Of a DNA stretch of 64,000 bases, positions 8,721-15,801 are shown one piece after another. The notes under the pieces were generated by a model. The model was not told the DNA's origin. It saw only the letters and a program-made list of their open reading frames with translations, and searched no databases. This stretch comes from Paenibacillus borealis. Its GTDB lineage: Bacteria > Bacillota > Bacilli > Paenibacillales > Paenibacillaceae. The stretch is taken from assembly GCF_000758665.1 (NCBI RefSeq), contig NZ_CP009285.1, positions 372,001-436,000 on the forward strand, in the 5' to 3' direction. Each line of letters opens with the position of its first letter. Position 1 is the first letter of the stretch. Made by a program: the position numbers and the translations under genes.

Positions 8721-8900
8721 AATCCTGCACGAAATACAACATTCCCCGCCTAAAATCTCGCCTAATCCCAAAATTGTTGTATGAAATGCAGCATTCCATC
8801 TCATTTAAGCGGATAATCCAGATAATTCCTGTATTTCATGCAACAATTCTTCGAATATCCCCGGTATCTATGAATCCAAGTTGCAATATGTACAACATTT
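8721..8900. repeat. Four-unit dispersed repeat array, copy 1
   Basis: Four related 20-nt units around a TACAACA core lie at 8724-8743 (+), 8772-8793 (-), 8828-8848 (+) and 8880-8900 (+), about 50 nt apart. Units two and three pair over some 20 bp, with the internal differences being G-U compatible. The whole stretch is homologous, in inverted orientation, to 26657-26837, including a 29-nt identity at 8721-8749. No coding sequence is believable across 8616-9060; the open frame there just runs through the repeat. Confidence 0.85.
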
Positions 8901-9060
8901 TGACCAGTATACAATATACCATTCTGCCTGTTTTTCTGCACGGAAGTCTAGCGAATAAGATTAACAGGACAAGACATGTAATTCTGGATATTCTGCAGGA
9001 GAGTTCAGCAATCACTTTTGGCATTCTGCTTGGCGGGGCTGTGAAGTGTGGGTAGATTAG

Positions 9061-9516
9061 TTACTTCAGTCTGGCAAGAATGTAATTAGCCTTGCGCTCG
9101 AACAGCCGGGGCTTGTCTTCCTTAATCTCCTCCAGCAGAAAAGCCAGGCATTTCTTGACCTTTGGCGGCATTAGGGCAGCGATCTCAGCGTAATCCTTGC
9201 GGAAATTATCGTCATTCAGGATTCTTTTATTCAAGACAATAGCCCAGTTGCGTGCGTGCTCCAGCATCTCCGGCAGCGATTCGAGCAGCTGGGTCAGGTA
9301 CATCTCCATCTGAACACTCTCCACGAAATGAACGAGGCTGAACATGATCTCCTCCTGCTCTGTATCATCATCGAATACCTTGAAGATCTGATGAATCACG
9401 GCATCCTCCGTGTCACCGGCCAGGCCTTCCAGTGCAAGATCAAATTGCTCACATTCCAGCTCGGTACGCAGCAGCCGGTTCTCATATAGCCGGGCAATCC
9501 CCGGGTACAGGTTCAT
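9061..9516 (-). CDS. Imm30-like immunity protein
   Basis: A 151-residue helical, cytoplasmic protein. ATG at 9516 is chosen because AGGAGG precedes it; the longer 9567 start has none. The order LYENRLLRTE..FDLALEGLAG, EEIMFSLVHFVESVQMEMYL, LLESLPEMLEHARNWAIVLNKRILND and CLAFLLEEIKEDKP resembles the Imm30 family found next to polymorphic toxins. No toxin gene is adjacent: the neighbours are a helicase and a Spo0E-like gene, so it may be an orphan immunity gene or a domesticated relative. The family call is from memory of the pattern. Confidence 0.65.
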   Translation of the reverse strand: MNLYPGIARLYENRLLRTELECEQFDLALEGLAGDTEDAVIHQIFKVFDDDTEQEEIMFSLVHFVESVQMEMYLTQLLESLPEMLEHARNWAIVLNKRILNDDNFRKDYAEIAALMPPKVKKCLAFLLEEIKEDKPRLFERKANYILARLK

Positions 9517-9679
9517 CTCTGATTCCCTCCTAATTCCCCGGACAGCTGAGGCTTCCGGGCTGTTCATGTTGTGCTGAGTGCCGCATGCGGCAGGTTGTGT
9601 AAGAATAGTTTACGCCATTTATCATAAGGTCCAATTTTTGACAGCTGAGATTAATATATTGGACAAAGGAGGAAGTGTC

Positions 9680-9847
9680 ATGAAGACCGAAGAGTGTATA
9701 ACTTTGCTGCGGGTAGAGAAAGCCAGACAGAAATTGTATCAAACGCAGCAGAGATACGGCATTTTGACACATCCCAAAGTAATTGAACAATCGGTGGCAC
9801 TGGATCACTTGCTTAATCAGTATAGCTATCCGCCAAGGATTAGCTGA
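9680..9847 (+). CDS. Spo0E-like aspartyl-phosphate phosphatase
   Basis: A 55-residue two-helix protein. ATG at 9680 has a perfect AAAGGAGG at 9665-9672. The C-terminal HPKVIEQSVALDHLLNQY fits the Spo0E motif (S-x-x-LD-x-LLN). The family removes phosphate from Spo0A~P and so restrains sporulation. The usual SQELD is SVALD here: the catalytic Asp is kept but the Gln is lost. It is probably co-transcribed with the small ORF 44 nt downstream, before a shared terminator. Confidence 0.88.
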   Translation: MKTEECITLLRVEKARQKLYQTQQRYGILTHPKVIEQSVALDHLLNQYSYPPRIS

Positions 9848-9890
9848 TTGGATAGATTCACAAATATAAGTTGAGATATGGAGGGATGTC

Positions 9891-10016
9891 GTGTTTATTC
9901 CCGTTCTGTTAGCTTTGACTACAGCCCAGCGTCTAACTGTCATCATATTTCTCGCACTAAACTTAGGGGCAATATCTATTTGTTGTCTTCACCGCTCTGG
10001 AACCAGCCGCCGCTGA
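9891..10016 (+). CDS. Putative 41-aa membrane peptide
   Basis: A small frame starting at GTG 9891, 7 nt after GGAGG, and ending at TGA 10016. It encodes MFIPVLLALTTAQRL, then a hydrophobic stretch VIIFLALNLGAISICCL and a basic tail HRSGTSRR. One or two membrane helices and a positive C-terminus suggest an inner-membrane peptide. A terminator begins 6 nt after the stop, and the Spo0E-like gene lies just upstream, which argues for a real two-gene unit. No family recognised. It could be chance; the ribosome site and terminator placement are the main support. Confidence 0.5.
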   Translation: MFIPVLLALTTAQRLTVIIFLALNLGAISICCLHRSGTSRR

Positions 10017-10021
10017 AGAAG

Positions 10022-10049
10022 AACAGCCTTCCTGTGAGGGCTGTTTTTT
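10022..10049 (+). terminator. Terminator after the Spo0E-like unit
   Basis: AACAGCCTTC and GAGGGCTGTT pair with one T-G wobble across a CTGT loop, followed by TTTTTT. Confidence 0.85.
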
Positions 10050-10104
10050 CTTTGAAATATAAGAATTTATATGTTTCACATGATAACTTATCCTTCTATT
10101 TCTC
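10050..10104. repeat. AT-rich imperfect palindrome, copy A
   Basis: The pattern GAAATATAAGAATTTATATG ... GATAACTTATCCTTCTATTTC has arms that pair imperfectly. It closely matches 61621-61673 and, more loosely, 11081-11128 and 32295-32346. Always intergenic in this window. Confidence 0.65.
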
Positions 10105-10109
10105 GCTGT

Positions 10110-10155
10110 AACGGTACCGTCCTTATAAAAGGACGGCAAAGCCGTTTCCACTTGT
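10110..10155. repeat. GC-rich hairpin repeat (shared with 37151-37195)
   Basis: ACCGTCCTT and AAGGACGGC form a perfect inner stem, flanked by outer AACGG/CCGTT arms and then TTCCACTTGT. A near relative sits at 37151-37195. It lies at the 3' end of the HAD gene and has no U-run, so it is not an obvious terminator. Confidence 0.5.
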
Positions 10156-10170
10156 GCTATGAAGACGGAG

Positions 10171-11034
10171 TTACTGCTTGTCCAGAAGATGCCGCAGACC
10201 CGCTGCAACACCATGCTCCGAGTTGCTTAGCGTAATGAAGTCAGCCGTTTCTTTGAGGATGGGTGCGGCATTCTCCATAGCTATCCGGTAGCCGGCGATT
10301 TCGAACATCGGCAGATCGTTGTAGCTGTCACCCATAACTGCGATTTGCTCTGCCGGGATGCCGTAATGATCTGCCATCAGCTTCACACCGTTGCCTTTAT
10401 TGGCATCTTTATGATTGATTTCAATATTGTTGACATGCGATGCCGTAATAATCAGCCCGGGAATTGCGGCGAACCGTATAGAGGCTTCCTTCAGCAGTTC
10501 ACGGTTCAGCGAGAAGGCCAGCGTCTTGTAGATCAGATTCTCCTCTTTGCTCCAGATGTCCTCCATACTCTCCACATAGGTTACAGCCGCCTGCTGAAAC
10601 TGCTGGTCGATCATCGCCTTAAGCAGCCAGCCTACTTCTTCAGAAACTTCATCTTCCTTAAGTGCCGACAGCTTCTCCAGACGTACCCGCTTATCAAGCT
10701 CTACATATACGTTATCCTCCGTGTATACCTCATAGTACAATTCAGGAATCTCGTTCATCCAGCGTAGTGCGGGGATAATATCCTCCTTGTCCAGCGGTGT
10801 GCTCGCGGCCAGCGTCCCGTCAGGGAGTGTAACAACAGCGCCATTCAGACTCACTACAGGACACTCCAGATCCGCCAGCCGCAGCTGTCGTTCCGCATCC
10901 ATGTAAGAACGTCCGGTAGCAATGATCACGTTATGTCCCAGGCTCTGCGCGTGGAGTATGGCCTCCTTGTTCTCCAGGCTGATCTCACCATCCTCGTTCA
11001 GCAGTGTTCCGTCCATATCCAATGCAATTAACAT
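10171..11034 (-). CDS. Cof-type HAD phosphatase
   Basis: A 287-residue cytoplasmic HAD hydrolase of the IIB (Cof/YbiV) group, acting on sugar phosphates or similar small phosphoesters. Motif I is DMDGTL (6-11, nucleophile D6), motif II is ATGRS (about 40), the motif III lysine is in HKDANKGNG, and motif IV is GDSYNDLPMF. The large alpha/beta cap between motifs II and III fits this group. Monocistronic, on the minus strand. Exact substrate cannot be told from sequence. Confidence 0.9.
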   Translation of the reverse strand: MLIALDMDGTLLNEDGEISLENKEAILHAQSLGHNVIIATGRSYMDAERQLRLADLECPVVSLNGAVVTLPDGTLAASTPLDKEDIIPALRWMNEIPELYYEVYTEDNVYVELDKRVRLEKLSALKEDEVSEEVGWLLKAMIDQQFQQAAVTYVESMEDIWSKEENLIYKTLAFSLNRELLKEASIRFAAIPGLIITASHVNNIEINHKDANKGNGVKLMADHYGIPAEQIAVMGDSYNDLPMFEIAGYRIAMENAAPILKETADFITLSNSEHGVAAGLRHLLDKQ

Positions 11035-11080
11035 ATTGTAGTTCTCCTATTCCATCTATAGTTGTAGGGGCTCTTCAAGG

Positions 11081-11128
11081 GCTCTTATATATCACACGAT
11101 AACTTATCTTTCTGTATCTTATCATTAT
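11081..11128. repeat. AT-rich imperfect palindrome, copy B (partial)
   Basis: CTTATATATCACACGATAAC followed by TTATCTTTCTGTATCTTATC aligns with the 3' half of copy A at 10050-10104. It lies in the 251-nt gap before the tnpB pseudogene. The rest of that gap holds no gene that I can support. Confidence 0.45.
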
Positions 11129-11238
11129 TTCTCTGAAATATAACATTAGGTAGTCAGAATTTCCCGACTTCTAAAGTGGCGGTATGAATGATTAAGGTCT
11201 TTTCATATATAGGTAATTATTTTCCTTGTATGCGAACA

Positions 11239-11251
11239 TGTGTGCTATAAT
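11239..11251 (+). promoter_or_regulatory. Promoter-like -10 before tnpB
   Basis: TGTGCTATAAT ends at 11251, 35 nt before the likely GTG start at 11286. The GAACATGTGTGCTATAAT context is familiar from the left ends of IS200/IS605-group tnpB elements. Confidence 0.5.
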
Positions 11252-11285
11252 TATTTTGATAATGTTTGGAAATGGGGTGCATCGT

Positions 11286-12364
11286 GTGCTTATCTATAAA
11301 GCGTATAAATACCGTATCTATCCTAACCGTGAGCAGCAGCACTATTTTGATAACGTATTCGGGGCCGTCCGTTTTATCTACAATACAATGTTATCGGATA
11401 AAATCAAACATTACCAAATCGCAGCGACGATGCTCCATACAACACCTGCGGGTTACAAGAAAGATTTCCCTTGGCTTCGAGAAATCGACAGCCTGGCCCT
11501 GGCCAATGCCCAGCTCCATCTGGACAAAGCGTACAAACAATTCTTTCAGAAGAAGAGTATGGGCTTTCCCCGATTCCAAAGCAAGAAAACACATACAGAC
11601 CGATTCACAACAAACAATCAAAAAGGAACGATAGCGATTGAAGGCGGTATGCTCAAAATCCCAAAGCTAAAGACCAGAATCCGAATCAAGATGCACCGCC
11701 CCTTTAAGGGTGGATCAAATCCTGCACCATCTCTAAAACACCATCCGGCAAATACTTTGCATCCGTTCAGGTTGAAACAGAAAGCACGCCATTACCTATA
11801 GCTGATCAGAAAATTGGCGTTGATTTAGGACTGAAAAGCTTTGCGGTGACCTCGGAGGGTGAAGTGATTGCCAATCCGAAACATCTGAGGAAATCGGAAC
11901 AACGATTAAAAAAGCTGCAAAAAAACGTATCCCGAAAGAATAAAGGAAGCCACAACCGATCCAAGGCCAAACTCCGATTGGCCAAGCTGCATGAAAAAAT
12001 AGCAAACCAGCGGAAAGACTTCTTGCACAAAACGTCCACCCGAATGATCCACGAAAACCAAGTGATCGTAATGGAGGACTTGCGTGTAAAGAACATGCTG
12101 CAAAATCATAAATTAGCGAAGGCCATATCCGAAGTCTCCTGGAGGTTATTCCGAGAACTGCTGACCTACAAAGCGGAATGGTATGATAGGCAGTTGATCA
12201 TTGCTCCTCCAAACTATGCAAGCAGTCAACTATGTTCCTGTTGTGGCTATAAAAACGCGGAAGTCAAGAATTTGTCTATGCGAGAATGGTCTTGTCCTGA
12301 GTGTCATACGGAGCACGACAGAGATCGGAATGCGGCAGCCAATCTTCTGAAATTAGTAATGTAA
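11286..12364 (+). pseudogene. tnpB: Frameshifted TnpB (IS200/IS605-group RNA-guided nuclease)
   Basis: TnpB cuts DNA guided by an RNA made from the element's right end. The N-terminal half (from GTG 11286: YKAYKYRIYPNREQQ ... KKSMGFPRFQSKK) is in one frame; from about 11712 the match continues in another (IKSCTISKTPSGKYFASV, then GVDLGLKSFAV). A single-base deletion near 11707-11713 explains this. All RuvC residues survive: D in GVDLGLK (codon 11822-11824), E in VMEDLRV and D in HDRDRNAAANL, as do the zinc-ribbon pairs CSCC and CPEC. No TnpA gene is near, so the copy cannot move itself. Probably inactive unless the shift is corrected or is a sequencing error. Confidence 0.9.
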
Positions 12365-12466
12365 ATGGCACTATGGGTAAGGAACGAGCCAGTAAGCTTG
12401 GGTAAACTTGGAGCGTTAGCTCTATTGACCAAGAAGCACCCACCTCATAGGTGGTGTGTAGTTCAC
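12365..12466 (+). ncRNA. TnpB right end / reRNA (omega RNA) scaffold
   Basis: Immediately after the tnpB stop comes the conserved right-end sequence: GGCACTATGGGTAAGGAACG, CCAGTAAGCTTGGGTAAAC, GGAGCGTTAGCTCTATTGAC, then a CACCCACCTCATAGGTGG hairpin and the GTAGTTCAC end at about 12466. This matches the reRNA scaffolds of IS605-group TnpB as I remember them. The following 16-20 nt (from 12467) would be the guide, i.e. flanking chromosome. The 5' end of the RNA probably lies inside tnpB. Confidence 0.75.
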
Positions 12467-12551
12467 AAATCACATTTTCATCCATATATCGTCCGGGGTA
12501 CATGTACTAAAGCTGCGCTTCTTGCCGGATTTTCAGAAAAGAGTCTTCTCG

Positions 12552-12560
12552 TGGTACAAT
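12552..12560 (+). promoter_or_regulatory. Extended -10 promoter of the DUF445 gene
   Basis: TGGTACAAT, with a weak TTTCAG about 18 nt upstream as a possible -35. A short CTGCAATCTTGCAG hairpin lies in the leader after it. Confidence 0.45.
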
Positions 12561-12669
12561 GAAATGTAGACCTGCAATCTTGCAGTCGGAATGTCTGCTG
12601 TTCTCAGAAACACATTCTTTCCGGGCAAAAGCTGACTTGGGGTCGTTATGTAAGGGGGATAATAAACAC

Positions 12670-13911
12670 ATGAAATCCAGAAATTTAGCCACCATATCTC
12701 TTGCCATCATGGCCTGCGGTTTCCTGTTCACCTTATTTCTGCCGGAGAACCTGGCTGTTATTCTGCTGAGAGGGGGCTTCGAGGCCGGGCTTGTCGGAGG
12801 GATTGCCGACTGGTTTGCAGTGACCGCACTGTTCCGCCATCCGCTGGGGCTTAGAATTCCGCACACTTCGCTGCTGCTGAAGAACCGGGATAAGCTTATT
12901 CAGTCTCTAATCTCCGCGATGGAGAATGAACTGCTGAACAAGGAGAGCATTGAGAACAAGCTGCGCAAAATCAAGATTGTCTCTCTGGGTGCTGCTATGC
13001 TGACGCGGTTCTTCTCCAGAAAGAAAGCAAGAACGGAAATGCTGGAACAGATTAAAGGTTTCGTACTGCGGCTTCCGGTAGAGCAGGCGGTTCCCTATCT
13101 TCAATCTGCAGCAGCAGGTTATCTGCGTGAAGCTGAGCTTGGCGTTGCCGCCGACAAAATCGCCACCAGCCTGATGAATGACGGCAAGGATATTGCCGCT
13201 CTTGATTATGCGCTGGAAGGAATCTCCTCCTGGAGCGGGCGTCCGGAAACCCGCGCGATGCTGGGCAAGATCGCCAGCGAGAAGCTGGCTGAGGTGAAGC
13301 TTGGTGGGTTGAAGGGGATGGCTTTTCAGGCTTTTGTCGGATTTGTTGATGCCGACATGCTGGGTGAAATGCTGCAGGGGATGGTTCAGTCTACGATCCG
13401 TGACTTCAAGGAAGAGGATAGCCCGTACCGTGAGGAAGTCATCCGGGAGATCCGTGTCGCTCTGTTCCAGCTGGTGAACAACGAGGAGCGGATCTCCGCG
13501 CTGAAGGATTGGGGGCTGAATGAGCTGCAAGGGGAGCCCGCTGCGGCTTTCCTGCAGCAGCAGCTGGAAGGACTGCGCATCAAGGCGGTTGCGCTGCTGG
13601 AGGAAGACCGGATCCGCGGCGGCCGCAAGCTGTTCTGGCTGTATGCTATGCTGGTCCGGCGGATCGGCAAGGAGCAGGATTGGCTCCAGGCGTCCGAGGA
13701 ACGGATCCGCGGTACGCTGATCTCCTTCGTGGAAGCTAATCATTACCGGATCGGCCAACTGGTCAAGGAGAATCTGGATCAAATGGATGATGCCTCTCTC
13801 GTGAACATGCTGGAGGAGAAGGTAGGCAAGGATCTGCAGTGGATTCGTGTGAACGGAGCCGTATGCGGATTTGTTGTAGGACTGGTGCTTACTGTTATCC
13901 AGATGATCTGA
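12670..13911 (+). CDS. DUF445 membrane protein
   Basis: A 413-residue protein. ATG at 12670 is preferred over 12559 because an AGGGGGAT site precedes it and the protein then starts just before its first membrane helix (about 5-25, LAIMACGFLFTLFLPE). The family hallmark GGFEAGLVGGIADWFAVTALFRHPLG (about 35-60, here read in parts) is present, followed by a long helical soluble part and a C-terminal helix GFVVGLVLTVIQMI. DUF445 (YheB-like) proteins have no settled function; B. subtilis relatives are spore or envelope associated. Monocistronic with a large downstream hairpin. Confidence 0.9.
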   Translation: MKSRNLATISLAIMACGFLFTLFLPENLAVILLRGGFEAGLVGGIADWFAVTALFRHPLGLRIPHTSLLLKNRDKLIQSLISAMENELLNKESIENKLRKIKIVSLGAAMLTRFFSRKKARTEMLEQIKGFVLRLPVEQAVPYLQSAAAGYLREAELGVAADKIATSLMNDGKDIAALDYALEGISSWSGRPETRAMLGKIASEKLAEVKLGGLKGMAFQAFVGFVDADMLGEMLQGMVQSTIRDFKEEDSPYREEVIREIRVALFQLVNNEERISALKDWGLNELQGEPAAAFLQQQLEGLRIKAVALLEEDRIRGGRKLFWLYAMLVRRIGKEQDWLQASEERIRGTLISFVEANHYRIGQLVKENLDQMDDASLVNMLEEKVGKDLQWIRVNGAVCGFVVGLVLTVIQMI

Positions 13912-13935
13912 CATTAGCATGACCGAGAACAGGCA

Positions 13936-13998
13936 GAGGCAGCAAGGCGTTTCCCGGACCGTCCTTCAAGACGGATACCGGGATAGCTTTGCTGCCTC
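13936..13998 (+). terminator. Long hairpin terminator after DUF445
   Basis: GAGGCAGCAAGGC (13936-13948) pairs with GCTTTGCTGCCTC (13986-13998) with one G-U, enclosing a second stem CCGTC/GACGG. It is followed by TTTC, a weak U-run. Confidence 0.6.
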
Positions 13999-14044
13999 TT
14001 TCATATGTTCTACAGGAGGGCGGATAACAGAACGGAGGGACAGT

Positions 14045-14371
14045 CTACAGCTGGTTCTTACCGTTGCTGATGGTAAAGACCTCCTGTACGGGCAGGACAA
14101 AAATTTTGCCGTCGCCGAAAGAGCCGTGCTCACCGGTTCTTGCTGTGCGCATAATAATGCTGATCACGTCATCCTTCTCATCATCCTGGACCACGATCAT
14201 CAGAAGTTTCTTGGAAATTTGATTGTAATGGTTGGTTCCGACCTGAATTCCCTTTTGTTTGCCGCGTCCAAGCAGATCCATTTTGCTGATGGAGGGGAAG
14301 CCGGCAAGGAGTAATTCAGCCATGACTTCATCCGCTTTCTCGGGTCTTACTATAGCTTTGATCATTAACAT
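14045..14371 (-). CDS. NifI1-like PII signal protein
   Basis: A 108-residue trimeric PII-family regulator that senses 2-oxoglutarate and ADP/ATP. It has the PII start IKAIVRPEKADEVMAELLLAGF, the B-loop TARTG and GDGKIFVLPV. The T-loop, LGRGKQKGIQVGTNHYN, lacks the GlnB/GlnK uridylylation motif YRG and instead matches the NifI1 (NifHD) subgroup that controls nitrogenase in archaea and clostridia. No nif, amtB or glnA gene is near. Start ATG 14371 follows AAAGGGTG. Its target here is unknown. Confidence 0.88.
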   Translation of the reverse strand: MLMIKAIVRPEKADEVMAELLLAGFPSISKMDLLGRGKQKGIQVGTNHYNQISKKLLMIVVQDDEKDDVISIIMRTARTGEHGSFGDGKIFVLPVQEVFTISNGKNQL

Positions 14372-14455
14372 AACGATGCACCCTTTCTACAGCGAATATT
14401 GTGTTGTAGGGGGTTGCCAATGTCTTGTTGGCTTACTGTACAGTGCATTTGCTTA

Positions 14456-14471
14456 ATGGTAACGCTTACAA
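14456..14471. promoter_or_regulatory. cre-like site (CcpA) upstream of the PII gene
   Basis: ATGGTAACGCTTACAA fits the Bacillus cre consensus WTGNNARCGNWWWCAW at every position. It lies 85 nt upstream of the PII start, in the 239-nt gap 14372-14610 where I see no gene. A GC-rich CCGGAGGAG/CTCCTCCGG dyad near 14578-14609 at the glycosyltransferase 3' end has no U-run. Confidence 0.4.
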
Positions 14472-14610
14472 TATGAGTATAATATTAACTGCAGCGGTAT
14501 CCTGCGAGAAGGGTCACAAATTTCGTATTACACAATGTCGCATCCCGGAGAAGCGTTACGGAGCTGCTGCATCGCATCCCGGAGGAGCGGCACGGACCCG
14601 TCTCCTCCGG

Positions 14611-15714
14611 TTACTGCGGTGCGAGCTTCAGATAGAGATTCTCCAGCAGATCTACTGTATGCTGCCATTCGAACATCTGCAGCGCATCGCTCCGTCCCTG
14701 CATCCCGATCCTTGCCGCGAGCACCGGATTGCGCCCGATCATCAGCATCCGCTTGGCGAAAGGAGCAGAGTCGCGGTATCTGTCCACCAGATATCCGTTA
14801 TGGCCGGAATCAATAATTTCCCGGATTCCGCCGTTTCGTGAGGCAATTACCGGCAGCCCCGAGGCCATGGCCTCTACGTTGACCAGTCCGAAGGATTCAT
14901 GCCGCTGGGAAGGACAGATGAAGCAGTCGGCAGCCTGATATAGGCTGTGAATATTCTCGTGCGGAATATTGCCCAGGAAGGACACGCGTACGCCCAGCCG
15001 CCGCGCGAGGGCCTTAAGCTGCCGGAGATAAGCCGGCTTCCCCCCGCCGGCGATCACCAGCCGGGCGGGCATATGCCTGTTCAGCCGGTGCATGGCCCGG
15101 ATCAGCACAGGTACTCCCTTGCGGGGGATTACCCGGCCGACGAACAGGACGGTGAAGCCGGGAGCAAGACCGTACTGCGTGCGCAGGCGTGCCTTCTCCT
15201 GCGGTAGCACGGGGGCGAAGCGGGACAGGTCCGCTCCAAGCGGAACAACGCGGAGCTTGCCGGGGATACCGGGAAACCGCTGCGCGAGCCGCTGCTGCAG
15301 GGAGCGGCTGTTGGCCGCGACAGCGTCCGCCAGGGCCAGGCTGCGGGCAATTCTGGATTCCGGCGGCACAAAGGTCAGGGAATGCAGGAACAGCAGCACC
15401 GGAATGCCTGGGTGCCGCCGCTTGACGGCGGCCAGCAGCAGCGGCCGGTTATCGACCTGAATCAGTTCAAAGGGCTCCGCCGTTTCCAGATATCCGAGAA
15501 CCGAGCTGCGGTACCGGGAAGGGGTGCCTGAGGGAAGGCGGATGAACCGGACTTGTTCTATTTCGTCAATGTCCGGGAGTCCGGGCGACCTCCTGCTCAC
15601 TATAGTTACCTTGTGCCTTCGGGCAAGCCGCCGGGCAATATTCCAGATGCAGATCTCTACAGAGCCGTCCCCTGGAACCGGGAACTGTTCCGGTGCAATA
15701 ATGCAGATACGCAT
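14611..15714 (-). CDS. GT4 glycosyltransferase, CotSA-like
   Basis: A 367-residue GT-B glycosyltransferase. ATG at 15714 has GGAGGAGG in front; the longer 15762 start is rejected. The N-domain begins MRICIIAPEQFPVPGDGSVE; the C-domain has the donor-site strand VLFVGRVIPRKGVPVLIRA, VIAGGG, FLGNIPHENIHSLYQAADCF and the E-x7-E motif region ESFGLVNVEAMASGLPVIAS. The closest remembered relatives are Bacillus spore-coat CotSA proteins. Donor and acceptor unknown. It ends about 240 nt before the PII start region and is apparently monocistronic. Very GC-rich compared with its neighbours. Confidence 0.9.
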   Translation of the reverse strand: MRICIIAPEQFPVPGDGSVEICIWNIARRLARRHKVTIVSRRSPGLPDIDEIEQVRFIRLPSGTPSRYRSSVLGYLETAEPFELIQVDNRPLLLAAVKRRHPGIPVLLFLHSLTFVPPESRIARSLALADAVAANSRSLQQRLAQRFPGIPGKLRVVPLGADLSRFAPVLPQEKARLRTQYGLAPGFTVLFVGRVIPRKGVPVLIRAMHRLNRHMPARLVIAGGGKPAYLRQLKALARRLGVRVSFLGNIPHENIHSLYQAADCFICPSQRHESFGLVNVEAMASGLPVIASRNGGIREIIDSGHNGYLVDRYRDSAPFAKRMLMIGRNPVLAARIGMQGRSDALQMFEWQHTVDLLENLYLKLAPQ

Positions 15715-15801
15715 AGTGAATTCCTCCTCCCGCCGCATGATGATGGTATCCTTAACTACCATATGCGTCCGTACGGGCGGAAGATACAGGGCCGGCAGGG
15801 G

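Noticed and set aside
8721..8900. CRISPR array
   Set aside because: Regular 50-nt spacing invited the idea, but the units are diverged, alternate in orientation and recur with related spacers at a second locus; no cas genes are present.
8690..9055. 121-residue plus-strand frame through the repeat array
   Set aside because: It simply runs through the array; no ribosome site, and the homologous second array does not keep the frame.
11041..11285. Y1 transposase (TnpA) gene upstream of tnpB
   Set aside because: The gap is only 251 nt and has no HUH motif frame; the element is TnpB-only.
12907..13920. 337-residue open frame on the minus strand opposite the DUF445 gene
   Set aside because: Its composition (many His, Gln, Leu) is what the complement of a GC-biased gene gives; it has no ribosome site and overlaps a convincing family member throughout.
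14426..14442. GlnR/TnrA box before the PII gene
   Set aside because: TGT...ACA ends fit, but the inner A and T positions of TGTNAN7TNACA are wrong.
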